This document shows, piece after piece, positions 33,194 to 39,865 of a DNA stretch of 39,865 bases (its first letter is position 1; every line of letters starts with the position of its first letter). Both the position numbers and the translations under genes were made by a program. Location of the stretch: positions 3,772,843-3,812,707 of the forward strand of contig CP070666.1 of assembly GCA_020351775.1 (NCBI GenBank), read 5' to 3'. Source of the DNA: Gemmatimonadota bacterium (GTDB lineage Bacteria > Gemmatimonadota > Gemmatimonadetes > Gemmatimonadales > GWC2-71-9). Under the pieces are notes generated by a model. The model was not told the DNA's origin, ran no database searches, and saw nothing but the letters and a program-made list of their open reading frames with translations.

Positions 33194-34879
33194 GTGTCAC
33201 CGAATTCCTTCTGGCGGATTACGCCCATCTGGTTGCCGCTGTGCATTTCGGTTGGTGCCTGCGTCTCGAGGGAGGATGCGGCGGTGGCTGATGTGGTCCT
33301 AACCGGAGGACTGATCTGGACGGGGCCGAGTGCGCCGGTCTCGGGAGGGGATGCTGCCACGGCGATCGCCGTGGCAGATGGCCGTGTCTTGGCGGTTGGA
33401 TCTGACCGTGACATCGAGCGGTATGTGGGCTCCGCAACTGGGACCATCGATCTGGCGGGCCGTCGCGTGGTTCCGGGTCTCATGGACGCTCACACCCATT
33501 TCATAGCCGGAGGTTTTGAACTCGCCGGGGTCGCCCTGCGGGACGCCGCGACGCCAGACGAGTTCGCCCGCCGAATAGCGGGGTTCGCAGGGGAGCACGT
33601 TGGGGAATGGGTGTTGGGGGGAACCTGGGATCACGAATTGTGGGGCGGTGAGCTACCTCGGAGAGACTGGATCGACTCGGTGACTCCAGAGACACCGGTT
33701 CTTGTGTCCAGACTGGACGGCCACATGAGCCTTGCTAACAGCGAGGCGCTGCGACAGGCTGGGATCACGGCCGACACTCCCGATCCGGCGGGCGGCACGA
33801 TCGTGCGTTACGAGGACGGCAGGCCGACCGGGATCCTCAAGGATGCAGCTCAGTCCCTGGTCAGTCGCGTGATCCCCGAGCCTTCCGAAGCCGAGTTGGA
33901 TCGGGCGCTGCAGGCGGCGGCAGGCCACGCATTGGCCCGCGGCGTCACGTCGATCACCGACATGGGTTCATGGCAAGGTCTGGACACGTATCGACGGGCC
34001 AGAGCCAGGGGAGCGCTGCCGCTGCGGGTCTATGCGGTCGTGCCCATGGCAACGCGGGCACGGCTGGCCGACTTCATTGCGCGGAACGGTACCGGTGACG
34101 ACCGCCTGTTCTGGGGCGGGCTGAAGGCGTTCGTTGATGGATCGCTGGGCTCGACGACTGCCTGGTTCTACGATCCATACACCGACGAACCCGGAACCAC
34201 TGGTCTCATGGTAACTGACACGGCGGAGCTGCGGGAAGCGATACTCGACTCGGACCGCCAGGGATTCCACGTGATAGTCCACGCCATCGGGGATCGGGCC
34301 AACGATTGGCTGCTGGACGTGTACGCGGCCGCTCGCGAGGCGAACGGTCCCGGAGATCGGAGGCCCCGGATCGAGCACGCGCAGCACCTGAGCGCCAAAG
34401 CCATAACCCGGTTTGGACCGGAAAGCGTCATTGCATCGATGCAGCCCTACCATGCGATCGACGACGGCCGCTGGGCTGGCAAACGAATTGGCCCGGAGCG
34501 GATCGCGACGACCTACGCCTTTCGAGATCTGTTACAGGCAGGCGCCTCGCTGGCGTTTGGGAGCGATTGGACCGTGGCGCCGATCGATCCGCTGATAGGC
34601 ATCTACGCTGCCGTCACACGCCGGACCATCGACGGTGCGAATCCGGAAGGTTGGGTTCCCGCTCAAAAGATCACGGTGGAGCAGGCGCTCACTGCCTACA
34701 CGGCTGCCAACGCCTACGCGTGCTACCGCGAAGACCGGCTGGGAACGTTGGACGTGGGGAAGTATGCCGACCTGGCCGTGCTCTCGGACGACATCTTCTT
34801 GATCGACCCGGATGCGATCGAGCACGTGCGGGTCGATCTGACGATGGTTGAAGGAGCGGTGGTCTATGAGCGGCAGTGA
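33194..34879 (+). CDS. Exported amidohydrolase (YtcJ-like), lipoprotein
   Basis: The 561-residue protein has a lipoprotein signal (LPLCISVGAC, acylated Cys23) and an amidohydrolase barrel of the Amidohydro_3 type. Zinc-binding residues are His100 and His102 (MDAHTHF) with later His in VHAIGD and IEHAQH and the Asp of FGSDWTVAP. GGLKAFVDGSLGSTTAW and the closing ENRLGTLDVGKYADLAVLS-type segment (REDRLGTLDVGKYADL) are family features. Members hydrolyse amide or formamide bonds; no substrate can be assigned. GTG 33194 has AGAGG about 6 nt upstream. Monocistronic, followed by a hairpin. Confidence 0.9.
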   Translation: MSPNSFWRITPIWLPLCISVGACVSREDAAVADVVLTGGLIWTGPSAPVSGGDAATAIAVADGRVLAVGSDRDIERYVGSATGTIDLAGRRVVPGLMDAHTHFIAGGFELAGVALRDAATPDEFARRIAGFAGEHVGEWVLGGTWDHELWGGELPRRDWIDSVTPETPVLVSRLDGHMSLANSEALRQAGITADTPDPAGGTIVRYEDGRPTGILKDAAQSLVSRVIPEPSEAELDRALQAAAGHALARGVTSITDMGSWQGLDTYRRARARGALPLRVYAVVPMATRARLADFIARNGTGDDRLFWGGLKAFVDGSLGSTTAWFYDPYTDEPGTTGLMVTDTAELREAILDSDRQGFHVIVHAIGDRANDWLLDVYAAAREANGPGDRRPRIEHAQHLSAKAITRFGPESVIASMQPYHAIDDGRWAGKRIGPERIATTYAFRDLLQAGASLAFGSDWTVAPIDPLIGIYAAVTRRTIDGANPEGWVPAQKITVEQALTAYTAANAYACYREDRLGTLDVGKYADLAVLSDDIFLIDPDAIEHVRVDLTMVEGAVVYERQ

Positions 34880-34889
34880 GCGGATTGGA

Positions 34890-34911
34890 GGGGCGACCCT
34901 TGCATCGCCCC
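34890..34911. terminator. Hairpin between amidohydrolase and CHI-like genes
   Basis: GGGGCGA (34890-34896) and TCGCCCC (34905-34911) form a 7-bp perfect stem with an 8-nt loop in the 70-bp gap between convergent genes. The GGGGCGA/TCGCCCC stem recalls dispersed palindromes I have seen in Chloroflexota and Gemmatimonadota genomes, but this is recollection. Confidence 0.5.
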
Positions 34912-34949
34912 GACCGTTGCCATCCCGTCCCGCACTGGACTGAGCTGCT

Positions 34950-35642
34950 TCAGCCTCCCGCCAAGATCTGGGGAAACCTGGCTACAACCCGCTTCTTTCC
35001 GTCACCCGAAATCGGATCCTGTCCCAGATAGACGTCGAACAGTGCCCAACACAACGCCGCCGACTCGATCGCGGGCTGTAGTCCCCCTTTCACCGCGGTT
35101 GTGAGAATCCCGTCCGGCGCCCATGAGAAGACGATCTCGGCGCCCTTGGTCATCTCGCCGAGGCTGAAGTAGCCCCGGACCTGATCGAGTGCCTGTTCGC
35201 CTCCCGGCATGTCCATCGCGGCAGCGGCGTGCTGTACCCTGGGTCGTAGGGCTCCGTCGAAGGCGTCGGCCATATCGTCACCACCGACATCGCGCGTCAT
35301 AACCAGCCTGAGGGTCATGGCGAAATCCTGATCCAGGATGCGGCCGTAGAACGCCTGGTCGCGCTCCAGGTCCCGGGCTGATCTGTCGGCGTAGTCGGCG
35401 AGCGCTGATCGGGCACCGTCAGGGTCCACGTAGAGCCCGAATGCGTAAACCTTCACCTTGAGGAATGTCTTCACCCTGATCCCCGTTCCAGTGAGAACGT
35501 GGCGCGCAGCCCCGTCGGGGACCTCGAGCTCAACCGGGAAGGGAACTTTGCTGCTGGGTTCGCTTACGCTGTCTGCCTGTTGTGCTGAAAGTGGCGCTGC
35601 CGCTGCGGCGACCGCGGCCAGCAACGCGAGGGGTCGTGCCAT
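34950..35642 (-). CDS. Secreted chalcone isomerase-fold protein
   Basis: The 230-residue protein has a signal peptide (LALLAAVAAAAAPLSAQ) and a chalcone-isomerase-like domain: FPVELEVPDG, LTGTGIRVKTFLKVKVYAFGLYVD, ALDQVRGYFSLGEMTKGAEIVFSW and FDVYLGQDP. The LTGxGxRxKxFxKVYxxGLY run is diagnostic of the CHI-like family. Bacterial exported members have no known reaction and probably bind small hydrophobic ligands; that is inference. Start ATG 35640-35642 has GGAG about 7 nt upstream. It is divergent from gatE (193 bp). Confidence 0.85.
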   Translation of the reverse strand: MARPLALLAAVAAAAAPLSAQQADSVSEPSSKVPFPVELEVPDGAARHVLTGTGIRVKTFLKVKVYAFGLYVDPDGARSALADYADRSARDLERDQAFYGRILDQDFAMTLRLVMTRDVGGDDMADAFDGALRPRVQHAAAAMDMPGGEQALDQVRGYFSLGEMTKGAEIVFSWAPDGILTTAVKGGLQPAIESAALCWALFDVYLGQDPISGDGKKRVVARFPQILAGG

Positions 35643-35835
35643 TGTGCGCTCCGGAAAGGGTCACGAGAGTGGCAATAGAATGGCGCCAGCGATGGATCAC
35701 CGCAATATGGGAGTCCGGAAGCTGAACTGCCGTACCGGCGACATGCCATACGGGGGTGCCCAGGGTATCTTGCTTCGGGCACGAGCACGGGGCGTCATGT
35801 GCCACCACCAGCCAGATGGACCCAGCCGCGAGAAC

Positions 35836-37923
35836 ATGAAGAGCGCAACAGACTCGGACCAACGCAGTCCTCGGCCTCCCGCCGACGCCAACCCGCGCAG
35901 CGACGCCGTGCTGGATTTCCCGGCCCGGGAATATGGAGAACTGAAGGCCGCGGACTACGAGACCCTGGGCTTCCTGGCCGGCCTTGAGGTGCACCAGCAG
36001 CTGTTGACCCGCTCCAAGCTGTTCTGCCGCTGCCCCGCCGGACGTAGGGCGGGCGATTACGATGCCGAGGTGCTGCGCCACATGCGTCCGACGCTGAGCG
36101 AACTGGGCGAGTACGACGGCACGGCCTTGATGGAGTTCAAGACGCGCAAGGAGATCGTCTACCAGCTCAGCCGTAGAACGGTTTGCACCTACGAGATGGA
36201 CGATACGCCTCCGTTTGAAATCGACCAGGAAGCCGTGCGGGTGGCGCTCGAGATAGCGCTGCAGCTCGACCTCAACCTGGTGTCGGAGCTGCACGTAATG
36301 CGGAAGCAATACCTCGACGGGTCGATCCCGACGGGGTTCCAGCGTACTGCAATGGTGGGACTCACGGGCTCGATCCCGTTTCGGGTGCCGGAGCTGGGTG
36401 TCGACCGGGAGCTGCGGATCAGGCAGCTCTCGCTCGAGGAAGATTCTTGCCGCGAGATAGCGGACGTGGGTCACAGGATAACGTTCCGCACCGATCGGCT
36501 GGGTGTGCCGCTCACCGAAACCGTAACTGAACCCGACCTGCTGACGCCCTTGGAACTGCAGGCCGCCGGTCGACTGCTGGCCCGAGTTGCCCAAGCCACG
36601 GGTAAAGTCCGCCGCGGGCCCGGTGCGGCCCGGCAGGATGTCAACGTCTCAGTGGCCGGTGGCAGGCGAGTCGAGATCAAGGGGGTCGACAACCACCGTG
36701 GCCTGCCGTTGTTGGTGCACAATGAGGCGTTTCGACAGCTCAATTTGCTACGCATGAGGGCCGAGCTGCGCCGCCGCGGTGTCACCTCGGCGATGCTGGT
36801 GCTGCCGGAGAAAGGCGTTCCGTGGGAAGTGTCGCCGCTGGTGATCGACGCTAGCGGCGTGCTCGATGATTGTGATTTCGCACCAATCAGAGATGCCTTC
36901 GCGCGGGAAGAGACCGTCTGCGCAGTCAGGATCCCGGGATTCGGCGGTCTGCTATCACGCCGCACCCAACCCGGGGTCACGTTCGCGCGCGAGTTCGCCG
37001 ATCGCGTGCGTGTTGTCGCCTGTCCCGAACACCGGCCGTTCATGATTCATTCTGACATTCAGGACTACGGTCTGGATCCACGCCAATGGCGCAGTCTGCG
37101 CAAGCGGCTGGGCGCCACGATCGGCGACGGCATGGTGGTCGTGTGGGGTCGAGAACAGGACGCTGCCACTGCCGTACGTGAGGTGCTGATTCGTGCTCAA
37201 GATGCGCTCCAAGGAGTCCCTGCCGAGACGCGCCAGGCCTTTCGCGACGGCACCAACGGGTTCGAGCGAATCCTGCCAGGTCCCGATCGAATGTACCCCG
37301 ACACGGATACGCCACCGTTGCCGATCCCCGATTCTGTGGTAGCCGAGATCAGGTCTCAGGCGGGTGAGACTCCGTGGCAGCGCGAGCGGCGATACGAGCA
37401 ACTCGGCCTGAGTCTTACAGCTGCGCGGCGGCTCGCCGCAGCCCCGTGGGCGGATCTGTTCGACGAACTCGGTCCGACCCCGGGTGAGACGGCGCGCCGC
37501 CTGGGAAGCACGCTGGCCACGAGGATACCGTGTCATCTGCGCCAGGGAACCCTCCAAAGCATGCCCGATCCCGCGCGCCTGGCTCCTCTCGTCCGAGCGA
37601 TTGAGGCGGGCGAGATTCGGCCCGAGGCGGCCGGCCGCATTGTCGATCACCTGCTGCGGCACGCCGAAGTCCCGGTGGGGCAGATCCTTAGCCGGTATCG
37701 CGTGCGTGAGGGTGATCCGGAGCGGCTCGAGCGGGCGGTCGCGGAAGTCGTGGGGCGGGCGGCGGGCCTCAGACGCCAGACTAGCGACTCTATTATGCGA
37801 TGGTGCATGGGAGAGCTGATGCGGGCGTTCTTGGGTAGGGTCGATCCGCGGATGGTAAGCGACCTTGTCGCTCGGGAGCTTGCGACGGCCGCAACGAGGG
37901 GACCGCATGAGCGCGACGCGTAA
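35836..37923 (+). CDS. gatE: Archaeal-type Glu-tRNA(Gln) amidotransferase subunit E
   Basis: The 695-residue protein is the kinase/transferase subunit that activates Glu-tRNA(Gln) and uses ammonia from GatD. GatE (not GatB) is shown by GLEVHQQL (residues 49-56), KLFCRCP (61-67), LDGSIPTGFQRTAMVG, LEEDSCRE, GKVRRGPGAARQDVNVSVAGG, VEIKGV, and the GPDRMYPDTDTPPLP signature. An AspRS-like insertion domain absent from GatB lies in the middle (about CAVRIPGFGGLLS to the QRAFRD-like region). A helical tail domain ends the protein. The first 45 residues are a non-conserved extension. ATG 35836 is the best start; a GTG at 35908 is possible. It overlaps gatD by 17 bp. Confidence 0.93.
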   Translation: MKSATDSDQRSPRPPADANPRSDAVLDFPAREYGELKAADYETLGFLAGLEVHQQLLTRSKLFCRCPAGRRAGDYDAEVLRHMRPTLSELGEYDGTALMEFKTRKEIVYQLSRRTVCTYEMDDTPPFEIDQEAVRVALEIALQLDLNLVSELHVMRKQYLDGSIPTGFQRTAMVGLTGSIPFRVPELGVDRELRIRQLSLEEDSCREIADVGHRITFRTDRLGVPLTETVTEPDLLTPLELQAAGRLLARVAQATGKVRRGPGAARQDVNVSVAGGRRVEIKGVDNHRGLPLLVHNEAFRQLNLLRMRAELRRRGVTSAMLVLPEKGVPWEVSPLVIDASGVLDDCDFAPIRDAFAREETVCAVRIPGFGGLLSRRTQPGVTFAREFADRVRVVACPEHRPFMIHSDIQDYGLDPRQWRSLRKRLGATIGDGMVVVWGREQDAATAVREVLIRAQDALQGVPAETRQAFRDGTNGFERILPGPDRMYPDTDTPPLPIPDSVVAEIRSQAGETPWQRERRYEQLGLSLTAARRLAAAPWADLFDELGPTPGETARRLGSTLATRIPCHLRQGTLQSMPDPARLAPLVRAIEAGEIRPEAAGRIVDHLLRHAEVPVGQILSRYRVREGDPERLERAVAEVVGRAAGLRRQTSDSIMRWCMGELMRAFLGRVDPRMVSDLVARELATAATRGPHERDA

Positions 37924-39304
37924 CGATAAATACAAGGGCTATCGTGGTCCGTGTCTCGACCTGATGCGACGCTGGAACGTCACGGTGTGGAGCGAGGTGA
38001 AGGCAGCGACGACCAGAGGCGAATTCTCCGGGTTGATTCTGCCGCGCTCCGAAACAAGCGATGATCTCCACATCGTCCTCAAGCTCGGCAGCGGCTACAA
38101 CGTCGGGCTGCGGCACGATACGATCCGCTCGATCGAGCAAACCGGCTACCGCGAGGCACACTACAAGATCCCGGAACAGGAGTTCCCCTACGATCCCCGC
38201 CACCCCAGCGTGAAGTTGCTGGGGACCGGCGGCACCATTGCATCACGGCTGGACTACCGCACCGGCGCGGTAATCCCGGCGTTCAGCCCCGGGGAACTGT
38301 ACGGCTCGGTGCCGGAACTGGCCGAAATCTGCAACCTCGAGACCGAGAAGCTGTTCGGCGTGTTCTCGGAGAACATGGGCCCGGAGGAGTACCTGGTGCT
38401 GGCGCAGAAGGTGGGCGAAACCATCGCCGCTGGCTACGATGGCATCGTGATTGGCCATGGAACCGATACGATGCATCACACGGCAGCTGCACTGAGCTTC
38501 ATGGTCCAGGACCCGCCGATCCCGATCGTCATGGTGGGTAGTCAACGATCATCCGACCGGCCCTCGTCTGACGCGGCTCAGAACCTCATCAACGCGACGT
38601 GGGCAGCCGCACACGGGCCGATTGCCGAGGTCATGGTGTGCATGTTCGGGCCGACATCGGACCGTTACAACCTGCTGCACCGTGGGACTCGCGTCAGGAA
38701 GATGCACAGCTCATATCGTAGTACGTTCCGGACGCTGGGCGACATTCCTCTCGCCATGGTCGAGCGGGGAACGATCACACCTCTGAAGACGGATTGGTCT
38801 CCCCGCAGGCAAGACAGGAGAGTCTTGTTGCGGCCGTTCTTCAACGAGAGGGTGACGCTGACGTACTACTACCCCGGCATGGATCCCGACGTAATCGATG
38901 CCTTGGTCGATCGGGGCTACCGCGGGATCGTGATTGCGGGAACCGGCCTTGGCCACGTCAACCGCAAGACGTATCCCGCGCTCGAGCGTGCGCGGGATGC
39001 GGGCGTGCACGTATACATGACGCTGCAGACCTTGTGGGGCTTCGTGCAGATGCAGGTTTACGAGACGGGCAGAGAGATATTGGAGCTGGGAGTCGTGCCG
39101 CTTTCCAACATGCTGCCTGAAGTGGCTTACATAAAGTTGGGTTGGGCGCTCGGCGTGTACCCCGACGATCCTGAAGCGGCGCGCAAGCTGATGACAACGG
39201 TGATAGCGGGGGAGACCACGGAACGAGAACCACATGACGGATATCTCGTCTTGCAGGGCGGGGTTCCGGAGGTACAGGAGTTTATTGAGAGGGTGTGGCG
39301 ATGA
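37907..39304 (+). CDS. gatD: Archaeal-type Glu-tRNA(Gln) amidotransferase subunit D
   Basis: The 465-residue glutaminase subunit has a GatD-specific N-terminal barrel (about residues 24-75, with GEFSGLILP and LKLGSGYNVGLRHDTI) followed by a type I asparaginase-like domain. The catalytic set is complete: Thr110 (LLGTGGTIAS), Thr186-Asp187 (IGHGTDTMH), and Lys265 (GTRVRKMHSS). It supplies ammonia to GatE for conversion of Glu-tRNA(Gln) to Gln-tRNA(Gln). The N-domain excludes a plain asparaginase. The ATG at 37907 has GAGGGG about 6 nt upstream; an earlier start inside gatE is unlikely. The pair gatE-gatD is coupled by a 17-bp overlap. Confidence 0.95.
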   Translation: MSATRNDKYKGYRGPCLDLMRRWNVTVWSEVKAATTRGEFSGLILPRSETSDDLHIVLKLGSGYNVGLRHDTIRSIEQTGYREAHYKIPEQEFPYDPRHPSVKLLGTGGTIASRLDYRTGAVIPAFSPGELYGSVPELAEICNLETEKLFGVFSENMGPEEYLVLAQKVGETIAAGYDGIVIGHGTDTMHHTAAALSFMVQDPPIPIVMVGSQRSSDRPSSDAAQNLINATWAAAHGPIAEVMVCMFGPTSDRYNLLHRGTRVRKMHSSYRSTFRTLGDIPLAMVERGTITPLKTDWSPRRQDRRVLLRPFFNERVTLTYYYPGMDPDVIDALVDRGYRGIVIAGTGLGHVNRKTYPALERARDAGVHVYMTLQTLWGFVQMQVYETGREILELGVVPLSNMLPEVAYIKLGWALGVYPDDPEAARKLMTTVIAGETTEREPHDGYLVLQGGVPEVQEFIERVWR

Positions 39305-39500
39305 CGGATCAGCAGGGCTACAGGTCCAGGGTGCCAGGGAGACTGGGATTGGGAGGTGAACTGGACAGGCCGCGGTCCGTGTGGGGGATTGACGACCTCA
39401 CCAGTCGCCGAATGCGATCATCACGTACCGACGCACCCTGGAATTGGGCGGCACCTTTCCAGCAGAACTGATTGACCTGATCGCGCGGCTGCCGAGCTGA
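39301..39500 (+). pseudogene. Small ORF coupled to gatD, probably frameshifted
   Basis: ATG 39301 overlaps the gatD stop (ATGA). The first frame (39301-39471, 56 codons) starts MTDQQGYRSRVPGRLGLGGE and continues DRPRSVWGIDDLTS. A second frame, shifted by -1, then reads AIITYRRTLELGGTF and PAELIDLIARLPS to TGA 39498-39500, which looks more like protein than the end of the first frame. A single missing base around 39400-39412 would join them into a protein of about 66 residues. It could be an assembly error, a pseudogene or coincidence. I do not recognise the family. Confidence 0.4.
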
Positions 39501-39509
39501 CGCTTGGGA

Positions 39510-39865
39510 TCAGCGCTCGCGCCAGACCCTCCAAGTGTCCATGACGCTATAGCCCCGCACCACGTGGAATTCATCGAACTGTGATACGGCGAGACATGCG
39601 TGGTTGGGCAGGATCCGGACTTGCGACCCGACAGGTAGTCTGCCGCTTACGATCCCGTGCTCTTGGCTGACAGCGACGACCCGTAGATGCGGGTGCAGCG
39701 TCCCGGCCGCGTAGTCGTCGAATATCTCCCCCATTGTCCTGATTGGGGCGTCACCCGGACCAGGGTCCTTGGATAGGGCTAGCGCGCCGGCGTCAATGAC
39801 CGAATGATCCATCCCTGGCTGCGAGGACACCACGCTGGCCAGAACAGTGGCCGCACAATCCGTGA
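39510..39865 (-). CDS. D-threonine aldolase/D-serine dehydratase-like enzyme, partial
   Basis: The frame has no stop between its end at 39510 and the right edge, so only the C-terminal part (about 118 residues) is present. TDCAATVLASVVSSQPG, DAGALALSKDPGP, SQEHGIVSG, and LPVGSQVRILPNHACLAVSQFDEFHVVRG correspond to the C-terminal beta domain of PLP-fold type III enzymes of the DSD1/D-threonine aldolase family. The PNHAC motif supplies the His and Cys zinc ligands found in D-serine dehydratase. The substrate cannot be fixed from the fragment. It is convergent with gatD. Confidence 0.85.
   Translation of the reverse strand, partial: TDCAATVLASVVSSQPGMDHSVIDAGALALSKDPGPGDAPIRTMGEIFDDYAAGTLHPHLRVVAVSQEHGIVSGRLPVGSQVRILPNHACLAVSQFDEFHVVRGYSVMDTWRVWRER

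Noticed and set aside
35458..35835. N-terminal extension of gatE by 126 codons
   Set aside because: It overlaps the chalcone-isomerase-like gene on the other strand and has no similarity to GatE.
37907..39304. Plain type I L-asparaginase
   Set aside because: The GatD-specific N-terminal barrel and the overlap with gatE favour GatD.

Overview
This is a GC-rich bacterial chromosome segment, probably from a Gemmatimonadota-like or other deep-branching uncultured lineage; the phylum is an inference. The bacterial assignment rests on the gene block ffh-rpsP-rimM-trmD-rplS-rnhB, on holB, moaC, mltD and tRNA-Lys, and on a V-type ATPase operon of the Chlamydia/Bacteroides kind. No phage, plasmid, insertion sequence or CRISPR array is visible. 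Several genes carry secretion or lipoprotein signals, and two are murein hydrolases, as expected for a diderm.

Layout. 1-902: 3' part of a zinc metallopeptidase, convergent with a DUF445 membrane protein. 2506-5445: a dicarboxylate/acidic amino acid:cation symporter and an NhaC-type Na+/H+ antiporter. 5561-5707: a dead copy of the start of ffh, then a heptanucleotide array. 5807-9621: the SRP/ribosome-maturation operon ffh-rpsP-rimM-trmD-rplS-rnhB. 9765-12798 (minus): a SWIB protein with a histone-H1-like Lys tail, and a membrane glycerophosphodiester phosphodiesterase. 13045-13332: tRNA-Lys(UUU) and a glyoxalase remnant. 13478-14830 (minus): a GntP permease. 15155-15802: a two-TM protein of unknown function. 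15943-19542 (minus): HupE/UreJ-like protein, M1 peptidase and DUF6702 protein, with C-rich 7-nt repeats in both gaps. 19956-27364: V-type ATPase operon in the order B-D-I-K-E-DUF2764-A. 27986-30475: three small uncharacterised genes leading into an MltD-like transglycosylase. 30579-32848 (minus): holB-moaC-lytic transglycosylase. 33194-35642: a lipoprotein amidohydrolase and a secreted chalcone-isomerase-fold protein. 35836-39304: gatE-gatD. 39510-end (minus): 3' end of a D-threonine-aldolase-like enzyme.

How the genes fit together. The symporter, the NhaC antiporter and a V-ATPase whose c-ring protein keeps the Na+-ligand residues known from Enterococcus NtpK suggest a sodium-based membrane economy. 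The most unexpected item is the gatE-gatD pair, the two-subunit Glu-tRNA(Gln) amidotransferase described as archaeal, in an otherwise bacterial context. Other points worth attention are the decayed ffh start beside the intact gene, the rotated V-ATPase gene order, the SWIB/H1-like fusion and the dispersed heptanucleotide arrays.
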